Notes: a model not told the origin generated them from the sequence alone. 14,283 bases of DNA from Gammaproteobacteria bacterium (GCA_011052285.1 DRJH01000297.1:1-14283); one strand, 5' to 3'. Shown: positions 5,487-13,642, counted from the first letter of the stretch. Numbers and translations: made by a program.

Positions 5487-6464
5487 CTACAATTTTATCT
5501 TTCGCTCCATAGGCAGACTTTTATCAGCCGACCATTCGAGCATTGAACCATCGTACATCCTGGCTTGCTTGTCCCCCAGAATCTCGTGGGAAACGAACCA
5601 GCCAATGCTTGCCCAATGACCACTATTACAGAAAGTAATCTGCTTTCCGGTAGTGGGTACACCTGCAGCTTCATACAGTTTAATCAGTGTTGATTTGGGG
5701 CGGAAAGTCCCCCCACCATTTTCAGTCAACCAGTTCTCCGGCAGATTTTTTGCACCTGGAATGGTGCCGAAACGTTTGGCCTTCGGATGGCGATTCACCC
5801 CCAAAAACTGGTTATTCGGGCGATTATCTACCAGCATACCACCGCTGACAGAAGCTTTTTTGACTTCCTCCTTGGTGGCAATCCAGTCCATGCGAGGATG
5901 TGCCGTAAAAACCGCCACCGCTGGCTTCACCATGCCTTTATCCAGGGGGTTAACCGGTTTTTTCGTAGCTTTGTCAACCGTCTTTGTATAGGCCACCATA
6001 CCGCCATTGAGTAAAGAAACATCGTCATGACCAAGAACCTTGAAGGTCCAGTAGATCCTGGTACCCGTTCCTACATCGGTTGCCTTGCCACCATTGGGGA
6101 CGATCACGACGTGTGAGCTGTCACTGATACCCAGACCTCCGATGAGTTTCTCCAACTTCGCCACTGGCGCCATCATTCCCGGAGTTCCATGAGCATCCTT
6201 AGTGCGCCAGCCGTCTTTAAGATAGTTCGTCCACACCGCTCCGGGAATATGGCCACGCAAATAATCTGCCTTTGATTTTCCGGCAAGTTTCCCCCGTACA
6301 TCCAGAAACACAATGCCGGGCTTGCCGATATTGGCTTTTACCCAAGCACTATCCACCAGTGGTGTGGCTGCCAGTGCACTACCCAGGCCGGATGAAAGAA
6401 TGAAAAGTCCGGCTACACCAGACAGCACCAGCTTTGAACACATTGCTTTACATATCGCTCTCAT
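5487..6464 (-). CDS. exported two-domain rhodanese (thiosulfate/3-mercaptopyruvate sulfurtransferase type)
   Basis: I place the start at the second ATG (6464), 6 nt after AGGAG; the first ATG (6470) abuts that site. The product is 325 residues. A signal peptide with basic N-region and hydrophobic core ends SALA|ATP near residue 33. Domain 1 has FLDVRGKLAGKSKADYLRGH and IPGAVW but no cysteine. Domain 2 has LVDNRPNNQFLG, GTIPGAKNLP and the catalytic loop ITFCNSGHWAS, with Cys279 as the persulfide site, then MYDGSMLEW. It transfers sulfane sulfur from thiosulfate or a persulfide to a thiol acceptor in the periplasm. As first gene of the cluster it probably feeds the YeeE/YedE transporter encoded next. 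Substrate choice is not settled by the loop sequence. Confidence 0.9.
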   Translation of the reverse strand: MRAICKAMCSKLVLSGVAGLFILSSGLGSALAATPLVDSAWVKANIGKPGIVFLDVRGKLAGKSKADYLRGHIPGAVWTNYLKDGWRTKDAHGTPGMMAPVAKLEKLIGGLGISDSSHVVIVPNGGKATDVGTGTRIYWTFKVLGHDDVSLLNGGMVAYTKTVDKATKKPVNPLDKGMVKPAVAVFTAHPRMDWIATKEEVKKASVSGGMLVDNRPNNQFLGVNRHPKAKRFGTIPGAKNLPENWLTENGGGTFRPKSTLIKLYEAAGVPTTGKQITFCNSGHWASIGWFVSHEILGDKQARMYDGSMLEWSADKSLPMERKIKL

Positions 6465-6635
6465 AGTCATCTCCTCTAAACAGGTTGACGCGTAATCAGG
6501 TTAACCACCGTCAAGGCTATGCTATCATCGGGTCTGATTTTGGAGGTAGTATTTATTGGCAACGCCACGGCCCGGTGAGGTGTAGGCCACTTTGCCGAGT
6601 TTCACCCGAATATTCTCCCCAAGGAGCAACCAGTT

Positions 6636-6932
6636 ATGCCGATTTATCTGGAAGCGAAAAATGTTCTGGATCACATGTTCAATGCTTGCCTGGTTGACCA
6701 GATACAGGATTTCATTCCGGAACGACGTGGCTTTCGTATCCATGGGCACTCCACCTCGATCCGGCTGGAACGGGTCTTTTGGACGGTGCTGGACACCATG
6801 TCTGAGGAACTGGAGATGAGTTTGCCCGAACTGATTGTCCAAATTCACGACCAGTGTCTGGTTAGCAACGATAAAAATATCGCGTCTTGTTTGCGGGTAA
6901 TCTGCATCAAATACATCAACATCTACAGCTAG
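6636..6932 (+). CDS. ribbon-helix-helix domain protein (RHH_4-like)
   Basis: The 98-residue protein starts at ATG 6636, 9 nt after AAGGAG. Its core, RIHGHSTSIRLERVFWTVLD, then MSEELEMSLPELIVQI, and finally NIASCLRVICIKYI, is the RHH_4 domain pattern: a ribbon strand with SxRLE, then FW..L and an amphipathic helix pair ending in a hydrophobic SxLR segment. Ribbon-helix-helix proteins usually bind DNA as dimers, but members of this subfamily are poorly characterised and an enzyme-associated role is possible. It is divergent from the sulfur cluster, so it could regulate it (inference). The TAG stop is the first triplet of repeat copy D, so the natural C-terminus may have been trimmed. The domain itself looks complete. 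Confidence 0.75.
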   Translation: MPIYLEAKNVLDHMFNACLVDQIQDFIPERRGFRIHGHSTSIRLERVFWTVLDTMSEELEMSLPELIVQIHDQCLVSNDKNIASCLRVICIKYINIYS

Positions 6933-7024
6933 CAGGCTGTCCGAGAATAGGGGCCGTGGCGAGGAAAATCGGGCTAAATTCCGCTTGTCCGCCGTAGGTT
7001 CTCTGTTCTCGGACAGCCTCCTAG
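6929..7024. mobile_element. MITE-like repeat, family 1, copy D (complete, 96 bp)
   Basis: The left end is CTAGCAGGCTGTCCGAGAA. The right end, reverse-complemented, is CTAGGAGGCTGTCCGAGAA. The two terminal repeats match at 18 of 19 positions. The ends carry CTAG, which may be part of the target. No coding capacity is present. It lies between the converging ribbon-helix-helix gene and holA. Transcribed from either side, the terminal repeats can pair into a long hairpin, so it may also act as a terminator. Confidence 0.8.
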
Positions 7025-7056
7025 ACAATATGTAGAGCTACTACTGGCGGGAGTGA

Positions 7057-8097
7057 CTATAGGTGCATAGAATAACCGCAGACTAGTAGAGTGGCATATT
7101 CCAGTTCATCCCAGATAGTACCACGAGCTGGTTCCACGGCATCTGTGGGCCAGCGACCCTTGAGCACCCGATCCAGGCGCGCCAGTCGTAGTAGTAGGGT
7201 GCGCAGCTGTGGCTCATGAAGGCGTTGCAAGGCCTGGCTTAGCCGTTGCTTGCGAGTACTCCAGACACGATTTTTTTGTAAAACCGAAGCCAGAGACTGG
7301 CCATGGTCCAACTGCCCGCGCATGACCAACAGGGAACGAATCTCGCGGGCCAGTGACCATTGAATCAGGATTGGCTCTACTCCTTCACGCTGCAGGCCTT
7401 GCAGCAGCCGTCGACAACGAACAATATTCGCCTCCAGGGCCGCATCGATCAGTGAATATATAGAAAACCGGGCATCAGCATCGACCAATTCCTGGACCTG
7501 TGCCAGTATCAACTGCTTGCCCTGGTGTTGTAGCGTGAGCCGGTCTATCTGTTGTGCCAAAGCCAGTAGATTACCTTCAAAACTATAGGCTAAAAAATCT
7601 ACCACAGCAGTTTCGGCGGTCATATCGCGTTGTCGGAGTCGTTGCACTATCCAGCCCGGGAGTTGTGGTGCCAGAATTTCCCGATGTTCCACGAGTATGC
7701 CCGCCGAGTCGATGGCCTTGACCCAGGCGGTAGCAAGATCACGATACTCAAGCGCGGCAGCGACGATGACCAACACCGTGTCAGGTGCTAGGTTCTTTAT
7801 ATATTCACGGATGGCCTTGCCACCTGCGATACCGGGTTTGCCGGTTGGTAGTCTAAGCTCCAGCAAGCGTTTACTCGAAAACAGCGACAGACTACGACTT
7901 TCGAGTAGAAAATCCGACCAATTAAAACGGTTATCAACAGTGAAGCTCAGGCGTTCATCGTAACCTTGTGCGTTGGCAGTATGGCGCAAACAATTGATTG
8001 ATTCCTCAACTAGCAACAGCTCAGGGCCGTGCAACAGGTAGATCGGCGCCAGTCTACTGCCCATATGCCCCGGTAACGCCGCAGCAGGAATTTTCAC
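7057..8097 (-). CDS. holA: DNA polymerase III subunit delta
   Basis: The 346-residue length is normal for HolA. It starts at GTG 8097, which places APIYLLHGPELLLVEES at residues 17-33, the same offset as in E. coli HolA. Downstream come the delta-family landmarks FSSKRLLELRLP, PDTVLVIVAA, GWIVQRLRQR, LAYSFEGNLLALAQQIDRL, ARFSIYSLIDAAL and the C-terminal helical collar region. HolA is the clamp-loader subunit that opens the beta sliding clamp. The gene is third in leuS-lptE-holA, with a 36-nt gap after lptE. The gene that commonly follows, nadD, is not here; a mobile repeat and an unrelated convergent gene follow instead. Confidence 0.92.
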   Translation of the reverse strand: MKIPAAALPGHMGSRLAPIYLLHGPELLLVEESINCLRHTANAQGYDERLSFTVDNRFNWSDFLLESRSLSLFSSKRLLELRLPTGKPGIAGGKAIREYIKNLAPDTVLVIVAAALEYRDLATAWVKAIDSAGILVEHREILAPQLPGWIVQRLRQRDMTAETAVVDFLAYSFEGNLLALAQQIDRLTLQHQGKQLILAQVQELVDADARFSIYSLIDAALEANIVRCRRLLQGLQREGVEPILIQWSLAREIRSLLVMRGQLDHGQSLASVLQKNRVWSTRKQRLSQALQRLHEPQLRTLLLRLARLDRVLKGRWPTDAVEPARGTIWDELEYATLLVCGYSMHL

Positions 8098-8133
8098 CGT
8101 ACAACCAAGGCTACCAGTGGGCCCGATATCGGT

Positions 8134-8625
8134 CTAATGAACGGATTCCAGGCGGCGTGCGATGCGGGCTGCCATTTCCTTGCGCATCGTAGATTTAAGA
8201 TAGCGCACTTCATTTTCTGCCTGCAATACATTATCACTACTGTAGTTGTAGTCTCGGGTCAGCAGCATTCGTGATGAGGGTAGCAATACCTTACCATCTG
8301 CGGCATTATCCAGCTGAATGGTCGCCTGATAATCGAGGTAATAACCAGTGGCCTTACCGCGCGTATCCACCGAGCGTACTCGCTGTGTGAAGTTGTTATC
8401 TGAGATCTTGAGGATTGAACGGGCACTTTTCACCAACGTTTGCAGTTGTGCGCCACTGAAATCGAGAATATTACCCAATGCTTGCCGCAGCTCCACTTCG
8501 CCACCATCGAGATACAGGGAGCTGATACTGGGTGCCAGTGTAACACTGCCACGCAGGTGGAATCCGCAGCCACTGAGTAACAACATCGTTAGTGCTATTG
8601 CGACCCAGAGGTATTTTTTCGTCAT
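8134..8625 (-). CDS. lptE: LPS-assembly lipoprotein LptE
   Basis: The product is 163 residues from ATG 8625, which has AGGAG 10 nt upstream; an in-frame TTG at 8631 is too close to that site. The N-terminus is a lipoprotein signal with lipobox LLSGC, so the mature protein starts with a lipidated cysteine, followed by GFHLRGS, the LptE hallmark. Later comes the family pattern of paired strands with YLDYQATIQL and LLTRDYNYSSDNVLQAENEV. LptE plugs the LptD barrel in the outer membrane and supports lipopolysaccharide export. It sits between leuS and holA, the conserved gammaproteobacterial order, and starts 18 nt after leuS. Confidence 0.93.
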   Translation of the reverse strand: MTKKYLWVAIALTMLLLSGCGFHLRGSVTLAPSISSLYLDGGEVELRQALGNILDFSGAQLQTLVKSARSILKISDNNFTQRVRSVDTRGKATGYYLDYQATIQLDNAADGKVLLPSSRMLLTRDYNYSSDNVLQAENEVRYLKSTMRKEMAARIARRLESVH

Positions 8626-8643
8626 GACCAATGTCTCCTGTAA

Positions 8644-11088
8644 TCAGACTACGATATTTACCAAGCGGCCGGATACTACAATCACTCGGCGAATGGTTTT
8701 ATCCGTGATGTATTTTTGCACAGACGGCTCGGCCAGCGCAGTGGCTTCAATCTGGATATCATCAGTTTTGACCGGCACAGTAATTTTACCCCGCAGCTTG
8801 CCATTGACCTGGACGACCAGTTGCAATGTTTCACTGACCAGTGCATCACGGTCAATCTCCGGCCAGGAAGCGTCAATAATGGCTGTTTCTGCGCCGATAC
8901 GCAACCACAGTTCGTGACAGATGTGGGGCGTAATCGGTGCCAGTATCCGCAACAAAATGGAGATCGCCTCTTTCAGCGTTACTGTTTCCAGTGGGCCGGC
9001 ATCGCTAATGATGGGCTCAAGCTGGTTAACCAGAGTCATGGCAGCCGCTACCACGGTATTGAAATGCATGCGTTCAAAATCACGACTGACCTTCTCCAGC
9101 ATGTGGTGTGCATGGCTGCGTATTGCCTTGCTGCGCCCCTGGTCGTCGGTAGAGGCACAATGTTTGCTCTGTTGCTGCCAGTTCAGGACCAGTTGCCACA
9201 ACCGTTTCAGGAAACGGTTGGAGCCGGCCACGGCATGGTCATTCCACTCCAGGGATTGATCGGGAGGTGAGGCGAACATCACAAACAGGCGCACGGTGTC
9301 AGCACCATAGCGATCGATCATCGACTGGGGATCGACTACATTGCCCCTGGACTTGGACATTTTTGTACCGCCCATCAACACCATGCCTTGGGTTAGCAGG
9401 CGGCTGAATGGTTCGACACTGTTCACCAGGCCGAATTTGTGCAGTAACTTGTGGAAAAAACGGGCGTATAGCAGGTGCAGAACAGCATGTTCGATACCAC
9501 CGATATACTGGTCCACCGGCAACCAGTAATTGGCCCGCTCATCGATCATAGCGGCATCATTATCGCGGCAGGTAAAGCGAGCGAAATACCAAGAAGATTC
9601 GAAGAAGGTATCAAAGGTATCGGTTTCACGTTGCGCCGGGCCTCCACAACGTGGGCAGGTCACGGCATGAAAGGCCGGGTCGGCCTTGATTGGGGATTTG
9701 GCGCCAGTAAAGGCAACCTCTTCAGGTAACACCACCGGAAGGTCATTTTCGGGGACCGGTACGTCACCGCAGTGGTCACAGTAGATGATCGGTATCGGGC
9801 AGCCCCAATAGCGCTGCCTCGATACGCCCCAGTCACGTAGCCGATAATTGACCTGTATTTCACCTTGTTGCTGGTCTTGTAATTGCTCGGCGATGGCGGT
9901 AAAAGCCTGTTTTGAGGTCAGGCCGTCAAAGCGGCCGGAGTTCATTAGAATACCGTATTCAACGTAGGCATTCAGCGAAATATCAACATCAGTGTCGTCT
10001 GCAGGTCGGATGACCTGGCGGATCTCAAGCTTATATTTATTGGCAAAGGCCCAGTCACGTTCATCATGTCCGGGTACGGCCATGACCGCACCTGTGCCAT
10101 AGCTCATGAGTACGAAATTGGCCACCCAGATTGGAATGCGCTGCCCGGTCAGAGGATGGATAACATCCAGTCCCAGTGGCATACCTTTCTTTTCCATGGT
10201 CTCGATCGTAGCTTCAGCTACCCCGGTCTGGCGGCATTGCTCAATAAACTCAGCGATATAAGGACTACCTACTGCGGCCTGGCGTGCCAGCGGGTGCTCG
10301 GCGGCTACCGCCATATAGGTGACGCCCATGATTGTGTCCGGGCGAGTCGTGAAGATCGGTATTTCCAGGTCGCTGTCCGCGACCTTGAATACAGCTTCAA
10401 CACCCTCCGAACGGCCGATCCAGTTGCGCTGCATGGTTTTGACCGCTTCCGGCCATTCCGGCAAATAGTCTAGTTCAGACAACAGGTCATCGGCAAAATC
10501 GGTGATTTTTAAAAACCATTGGGGAATTTCCCGTCGCTCCACCAGTGCTCCGGAACGCCAGCCGTGGCCGTCGATGACTTGCTCATTGGCCAGAACGGTC
10601 TGGTCGACGGGGTCCCAGTTAACTTCCGCATTTTTGCGATACACTAGGCCCTGTTTATAGAGCTGAAGGAAAAACCATTGTTCCCAGCGATAATATTCCG
10701 GCCGACAGGTTGCCAACTCGCGGTTCCAGTCATAGGCGTAGCCGAGCTGTTGCAGCTGTACACGCATGTCATTGATGTTTTGGTAGGTCCATTGTGCCGG
10801 TGGTACCTGATGCTGGATCGCGGCATTCTCGGCGGGCAGGCCAAAAGCATCCCAGCCCATGGGCTGTAGGACATTTTTACCCAGCATACGCTGGTAACGG
10901 CTGACCACATCACCGATGGTGTAGTTGCGTACATGGCCCATATGCAGGCTTCCGGAGGGATAGGGAAACATCGACAGGCAGTAGTACTTCTCCCTGTCAG
11001 GATCTTCGGTCACCCGGAAGCTGTCATTTTGGGTCCAGTATTGGCGGGCCCGCTGTTCGATTTGATCTGCCTGGTATTGTTCTGTCAT
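8644..11088 (-). CDS. leuS: leucyl-tRNA synthetase
   Basis: The 814-residue class I synthetase starts at ATG 11088, with no clear Shine-Dalgarno. The HIGH-type motif is HMGH (49-52) and the KMSKS loop is at 576-580. The CP1 editing domain is present, with TTRPDTIMGVTYMA (247-260) and GTGAVMAVPGHDERD (331-345). Cys437/440/478/481 form a likely zinc site. The anticodon-binding and C-terminal domains follow, ending in VQVNGKLRGKI and a short tail. It charges tRNA-Leu and edits mischarged products. KMSKS follows GMVLMGGT directly, without the leucine-specific insertion present before KMSKS in E. coli LeuS, which largely accounts for the shorter length (E. coli 860). It is first gene of leuS-lptE-holA. 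Confidence 0.97.
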   Translation of the reverse strand: MTEQYQADQIEQRARQYWTQNDSFRVTEDPDREKYYCLSMFPYPSGSLHMGHVRNYTIGDVVSRYQRMLGKNVLQPMGWDAFGLPAENAAIQHQVPPAQWTYQNINDMRVQLQQLGYAYDWNRELATCRPEYYRWEQWFFLQLYKQGLVYRKNAEVNWDPVDQTVLANEQVIDGHGWRSGALVERREIPQWFLKITDFADDLLSELDYLPEWPEAVKTMQRNWIGRSEGVEAVFKVADSDLEIPIFTTRPDTIMGVTYMAVAAEHPLARQAAVGSPYIAEFIEQCRQTGVAEATIETMEKKGMPLGLDVIHPLTGQRIPIWVANFVLMSYGTGAVMAVPGHDERDWAFANKYKLEIRQVIRPADDTDVDISLNAYVEYGILMNSGRFDGLTSKQAFTAIAEQLQDQQQGEIQVNYRLRDWGVSRQRYWGCPIPIIYCDHCGDVPVPENDLPVVLPEEVAFTGAKSPIKADPAFHAVTCPRCGGPAQRETDTFDTFFESSWYFARFTCRDNDAAMIDERANYWLPVDQYIGGIEHAVLHLLYARFFHKLLHKFGLVNSVEPFSRLLTQGMVLMGGTKMSKSRGNVVDPQSMIDRYGADTVRLFVMFASPPDQSLEWNDHAVAGSNRFLKRLWQLVLNWQQQSKHCASTDDQGRSKAIRSHAHHMLEKVSRDFERMHFNTVVAAAMTLVNQLEPIISDAGPLETVTLKEAISILLRILAPITPHICHELWLRIGAETAIIDASWPEIDRDALVSETLQLVVQVNGKLRGKITVPVKTDDIQIEATALAEPSVQKYITDKTIRRVIVVSGRLVNIVV

Positions 11089-11140
11089 AGTGCGCGTATT
11101 GTAGCCGTTACCTCATCCAGTCTGAAGGGGCGTAACAGGA

Positions 11141-11170
11141 TTCGGCAGCAGGTGGGTTATTCGATATACT
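11141..11170 (+). promoter_or_regulatory. possible promoter of the NrtS-like gene
   Basis: TATACT (11165-11170) is a good -10 box. It is preceded at 18 bases by TTCGGC (11141-11146), a weak -35 box. It lies about 45 nt before the start codon and 31 nt before the AGGAG ribosome site. The same 127-base gap must also hold the leuS promoter on the other strand, for which I see no convincing boxes. Confidence 0.3.
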
Positions 11171-11215
11171 TGCCCGCCAGTAATTATCCCCTCCCTGATT
11201 AGGAGTTGTCCATTG

Positions 11216-11452
11216 ATGATGACATGGTTGAGAATTGCCTGTGAACGGCAGGTTGTGGTGCGCTCGATGAAATATGCATTCATCGTTGGTCCGATCCTGA
11301 TCGCCATTAACGAAGGGGACTTGATCCTTGTTGGCGATATCACGACGACAATGGTGGCAAAAATGCTGTTGACCGTTTGTGTGCCTTATCTGGTATCGAC
11401 ATTTTCCAGCGTTGGCGCTATTTGTAGTATGCAGAAGGAGAAATGTCAGTAA
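11216..11452 (+). CDS. nrtS: NrtS-like small membrane protein (putative nitrate/nitrite transporter)
   Basis: The product is 78 residues from ATG 11216; TTG 11213 and ATG 11219 are alternatives, with AGGAG at 11201. After a basic N-end come two hydrophobic helices, KYAFIVGPILIAINEGDLIL and VAKMLLTVCVPYLVSTFSSV. The pattern GxILxxINxGDxxLxGD followed by PYxVSTxSSVGA is that of NrtS, a two-helix protein described as a nitrate/nitrite transporter in cyanobacteria and some proteobacteria. The C-terminus is short and basic. It stands alone between leuS (divergent) and glpX (convergent). Transport of nitrate would fit a sulfur oxidiser using nitrate for growth or respiration, but no nitrate genes are in the window. 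Confidence 0.75.
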   Translation: MMTWLRIACERQVVVRSMKYAFIVGPILIAINEGDLILVGDITTTMVAKMLLTVCVPYLVSTFSSVGAICSMQKEKCQ

Positions 11453-11475
11453 AAAAGGGCTCTGACCCCTTTTTT
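11451..11475. terminator. bidirectional intrinsic terminator between the NrtS-like gene and glpX
   Basis: AAAAAAGGG (11451-11459) and CCCTTTTTT (11467-11475) form a perfect 9-bp stem with a 7-base loop, and a T-rich run follows. It overlaps the TAA of the NrtS-like gene and lies 6 nt beyond the glpX stop, so it can end transcription from both sides. Confidence 0.75.
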
Positions 11476-11481
11476 GCTTTT

Positions 11482-12435
11482 TTAAACATGAACAGTAGTT
11501 TGTACGCGGCGGATATTACCGACGCCACCATCGAGGACGACGGTATCGGTCGTTTTATGGCGACCGTAGGCGTCGTAGCCAACTTTAACGTGACGAACAT
11601 AGGCACCGCTGGTCAGGCCGGTGGCGATAAACAACACATCGTCGCTGGTGACCAGTTCATCACGGGTCAGGATGCGTTGGGTATCCACCCCCTCCTTGCG
11701 ACACAGTTCGATTTCGAAATCTTTCTGCGGGGCCATACGGGCAAACATTTCTGCTCCCATGGCGCGGGCCGCGCAAGCGGTGACAATACCCTCAGGGGTG
11801 CCGCCGATTCCGAACAGGGCGTCGGATCCCATATTCAGGACCGCCTGGATTGCGCCGTTGACATCACCGTCTGTGGCTAGGCGAACCTTGGCACCGGCAG
11901 CATACACTTCGGCAATAAGTTCTTGATGCCGTGGTTTGTCGAGGATAAAGACCTTCAGTTCACGCCGTTCCTTGCCCAGGGCCCGGGCCAGTTGACCCAG
12001 ACGTTCAGCAACCGGCGCCTGTGGGTCGATTTTGCCCCGGGCGACTTTCGGGTAGACCTGTTTGTCCATATAAAAACAGGGTCCGGGCTGGAACATCGTA
12101 CCGACTGGTGCGGCCGCCAGGGTGCAGATGGAACCGGGCATATCCTTGGCAAACAGGTTGGTGCCTTCGATAGGATCGACCGCAATGTCGACACCGATAC
12201 CTTCGCCAGTGCCCACTGCTTCACCATCATACAGTGCCGGTGCTTCATCCTTGGCACCTTCACCGATGACAATGAGACCGCGCATTTTGACCTGGTTGAT
12301 GCGCGAGCGCATGGCATCGACGGCAAGCCCGTCACCTTCATCCTTATTACCGGAGCCAATAAAGGGTGCACAGGCCCTCGCTGCCGCCTCACAGACTTCG
12401 ACCAAATCGATTTTCAGATTACTTACACTACCCAT
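11482..12435 (-). CDS. glpX: class II fructose-1,6-bisphosphatase
   Basis: I favour ATG 12435, with GAGAAAG about 6 nt upstream, giving 317 residues. A GTG at 12468 would add 11 residues without a ribosome site. GlpX landmarks in order are GSGNKDEGDGLAVDAMR, IVIGEGAKDEAPALYDGE, the metal/phosphate motif VDPIEGTNL, GDVNGAI, and GIGGTPEGIVTACAARAMG. The C-terminal part has LFIATGLTSG. The enzyme hydrolyses fructose-1,6-bisphosphate (members often also act on sedoheptulose-1,7-bisphosphate) in gluconeogenesis or the Calvin cycle. It lies 151 nt downstream of the Ldh2-type gene, on the same strand, and ends at a shared terminator. An autotrophic role is inferred, since no Calvin-cycle genes are in the window. 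Confidence 0.95.
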   Translation of the reverse strand: MGSVSNLKIDLVEVCEAAARACAPFIGSGNKDEGDGLAVDAMRSRINQVKMRGLIVIGEGAKDEAPALYDGEAVGTGEGIGVDIAVDPIEGTNLFAKDMPGSICTLAAAPVGTMFQPGPCFYMDKQVYPKVARGKIDPQAPVAERLGQLARALGKERRELKVFILDKPRHQELIAEVYAAGAKVRLATDGDVNGAIQAVLNMGSDALFGIGGTPEGIVTACAARAMGAEMFARMAPQKDFEIELCRKEGVDTQRILTRDELVTSDDVLFIATGLTSGAYVRHVKVGYDAYGRHKTTDTVVLDGGVGNIRRVQTTVHV

Positions 12436-12586
12436 ATCGCTTTCTCTATTGTGTGTGTTGGTAGCCACTTTCGTCAGCTGTGAATCGGGCGATGCTTTTC
12501 TTGTTCAGAAAATGCCCTCCGATTGGTTCGATCGATGCTTACGCTGGAGCCGTTGGTATTTTCGGAGTCCGAGCCTTGTCCACTTT

Positions 12587-13633
12587 TTATTGGTGAAGAA
12601 AGGATTCCCCCGGTGTAATCCCGGCCAGTGCATGGATCTTGGCAAACAGTGTACTGGAAATTTTGATACCGTGCAGCCGGGTCTGTTCCCGGCCCTGGTA
12701 GCGACGATCAGCCGGCAGACGGGTTCCTGGCTGCTCGAGTAAACGGGTGAACACCCTTTCGGCATGGTCAGCCCAGTGATCAGGGTCACCGAAACGGGCG
12801 GGGTCGATAGCGAGCAGCAGTTCTCCACCGCGTGAGGGACCACCATCCCCGTTGTCAGCTTCGGCCGCTTCAAAACTGCAGCGTTCTCCCAGCAATGGGC
12901 CGACCAGCAGCTCGATCATGAGTGCCAGTGCGGCCCCCTTATGACCTCCAAAGGCCAATTGAGCACCCTCCAGAATGGCTCCTGGATCGGTAGTAGGATG
13001 GCCGTTAAGGTCCAGGCCTACCCCCTCGGAAACCGGCAATCCTGCCTGCTGAGCAAGCATGATTTCACCACGGGCCATAGCGGCAGAGGCTTGGTCAAAA
13101 ACCATCGGCGGCACTCCTTTGCGGGGCCAGCCAAAGGCCATGGGATTGGTTCCGTAAAAAGGTTTGCTGCCTCCTGCCGGTGCTACACAGGGCATGTAGG
13201 CGGTAAAAGCGAAGGCACAAAGCCCTTGTTCTACCAACGCAGATACTTCCATCCACAGGGCGGCAAAATGATGGGTGTGGATGATTGACAGTGCCGCTAT
13301 GCCCTGTTTGCGAGCACAACCGATCAGAGGGTCCCGTCCACGCTGCAGGGCCAGCGGAGCATACCCATTGTCGCCATGGATACGCAGTACCGCCGGTGCC
13401 AGTTGCTCCAGCTGCGGGTCAGCATGACCATTGACCTTGCCGCTTTTTAACGAGGCAATATATCCAGACAAGCGAAACAAGCCATGGGAATGGCAGCAGT
13501 CACGTTCGGCCGCAGTGATGGTATCAGCCACCGCACGGGCGTTGGCTTGGTCGCAACCACAGGCCAGCAGGCTTCGGTAACTGAGCTGATGTACTTGTTC
13601 AAGGCTTAGGTGAATGCTCGGTTCTTTTTCCAT
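12587..13633 (-). CDS. Ldh2/DpkA-family NAD(P)H-dependent oxidoreductase
   Basis: The 348-residue protein starts at ATG 13633 and has the usual length for the malate/L-lactate dehydrogenase (Ldh2) family. Visible motifs are ERDCCHSHGLFRLSGYIASL near the N-terminus, IIHTHHFAALWMEV, CVAPAGGSKPFYGTNPMAFG (cofactor-site region), the FDQASAAMARGEI block, and GGHKGAALALMIELL. The HHFAALW and FGTNP-type stretches resemble delta1-piperideine-2-carboxylate/pyrroline-2-carboxylate reductase (DpkA) more than malate or sulfolactate dehydrogenases, so cyclic imine reduction is a reasonable guess. No Shine-Dalgarno is visible. It is divergent from the 2-oxo-acid decarboxylase gene with 108 bases between starts, which may mean shared regulation. 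The exact substrate is not certain. Confidence 0.85.
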   Translation of the reverse strand: MEKEPSIHLSLEQVHQLSYRSLLACGCDQANARAVADTITAAERDCCHSHGLFRLSGYIASLKSGKVNGHADPQLEQLAPAVLRIHGDNGYAPLALQRGRDPLIGCARKQGIAALSIIHTHHFAALWMEVSALVEQGLCAFAFTAYMPCVAPAGGSKPFYGTNPMAFGWPRKGVPPMVFDQASAAMARGEIMLAQQAGLPVSEGVGLDLNGHPTTDPGAILEGAQLAFGGHKGAALALMIELLVGPLLGERCSFEAAEADNGDGGPSRGGELLLAIDPARFGDPDHWADHAERVFTRLLEQPGTRLPADRRYQGREQTRLHGIKISSTLFAKIHALAGITPGESFLHQ

Positions 13634-13642
13634 TTTCTATTG

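Noticed and set aside
6548..6580. Tiny plus-strand frame (LATPRPGEV) after GGAGG upstream of the ribbon-helix-helix gene
   Set aside because: It is only nine codons from a TTG, with no conserved peptide feature. I see no reason beyond the purine run to call it a leader peptide.
6525..7028. Long minus-strand open frame over the ribbon-helix-helix gene and copy D
   Set aside because: It crosses a mobile repeat and lies antisense to a gene with a good ribosome site and recognised domain. Its translation has no family character.
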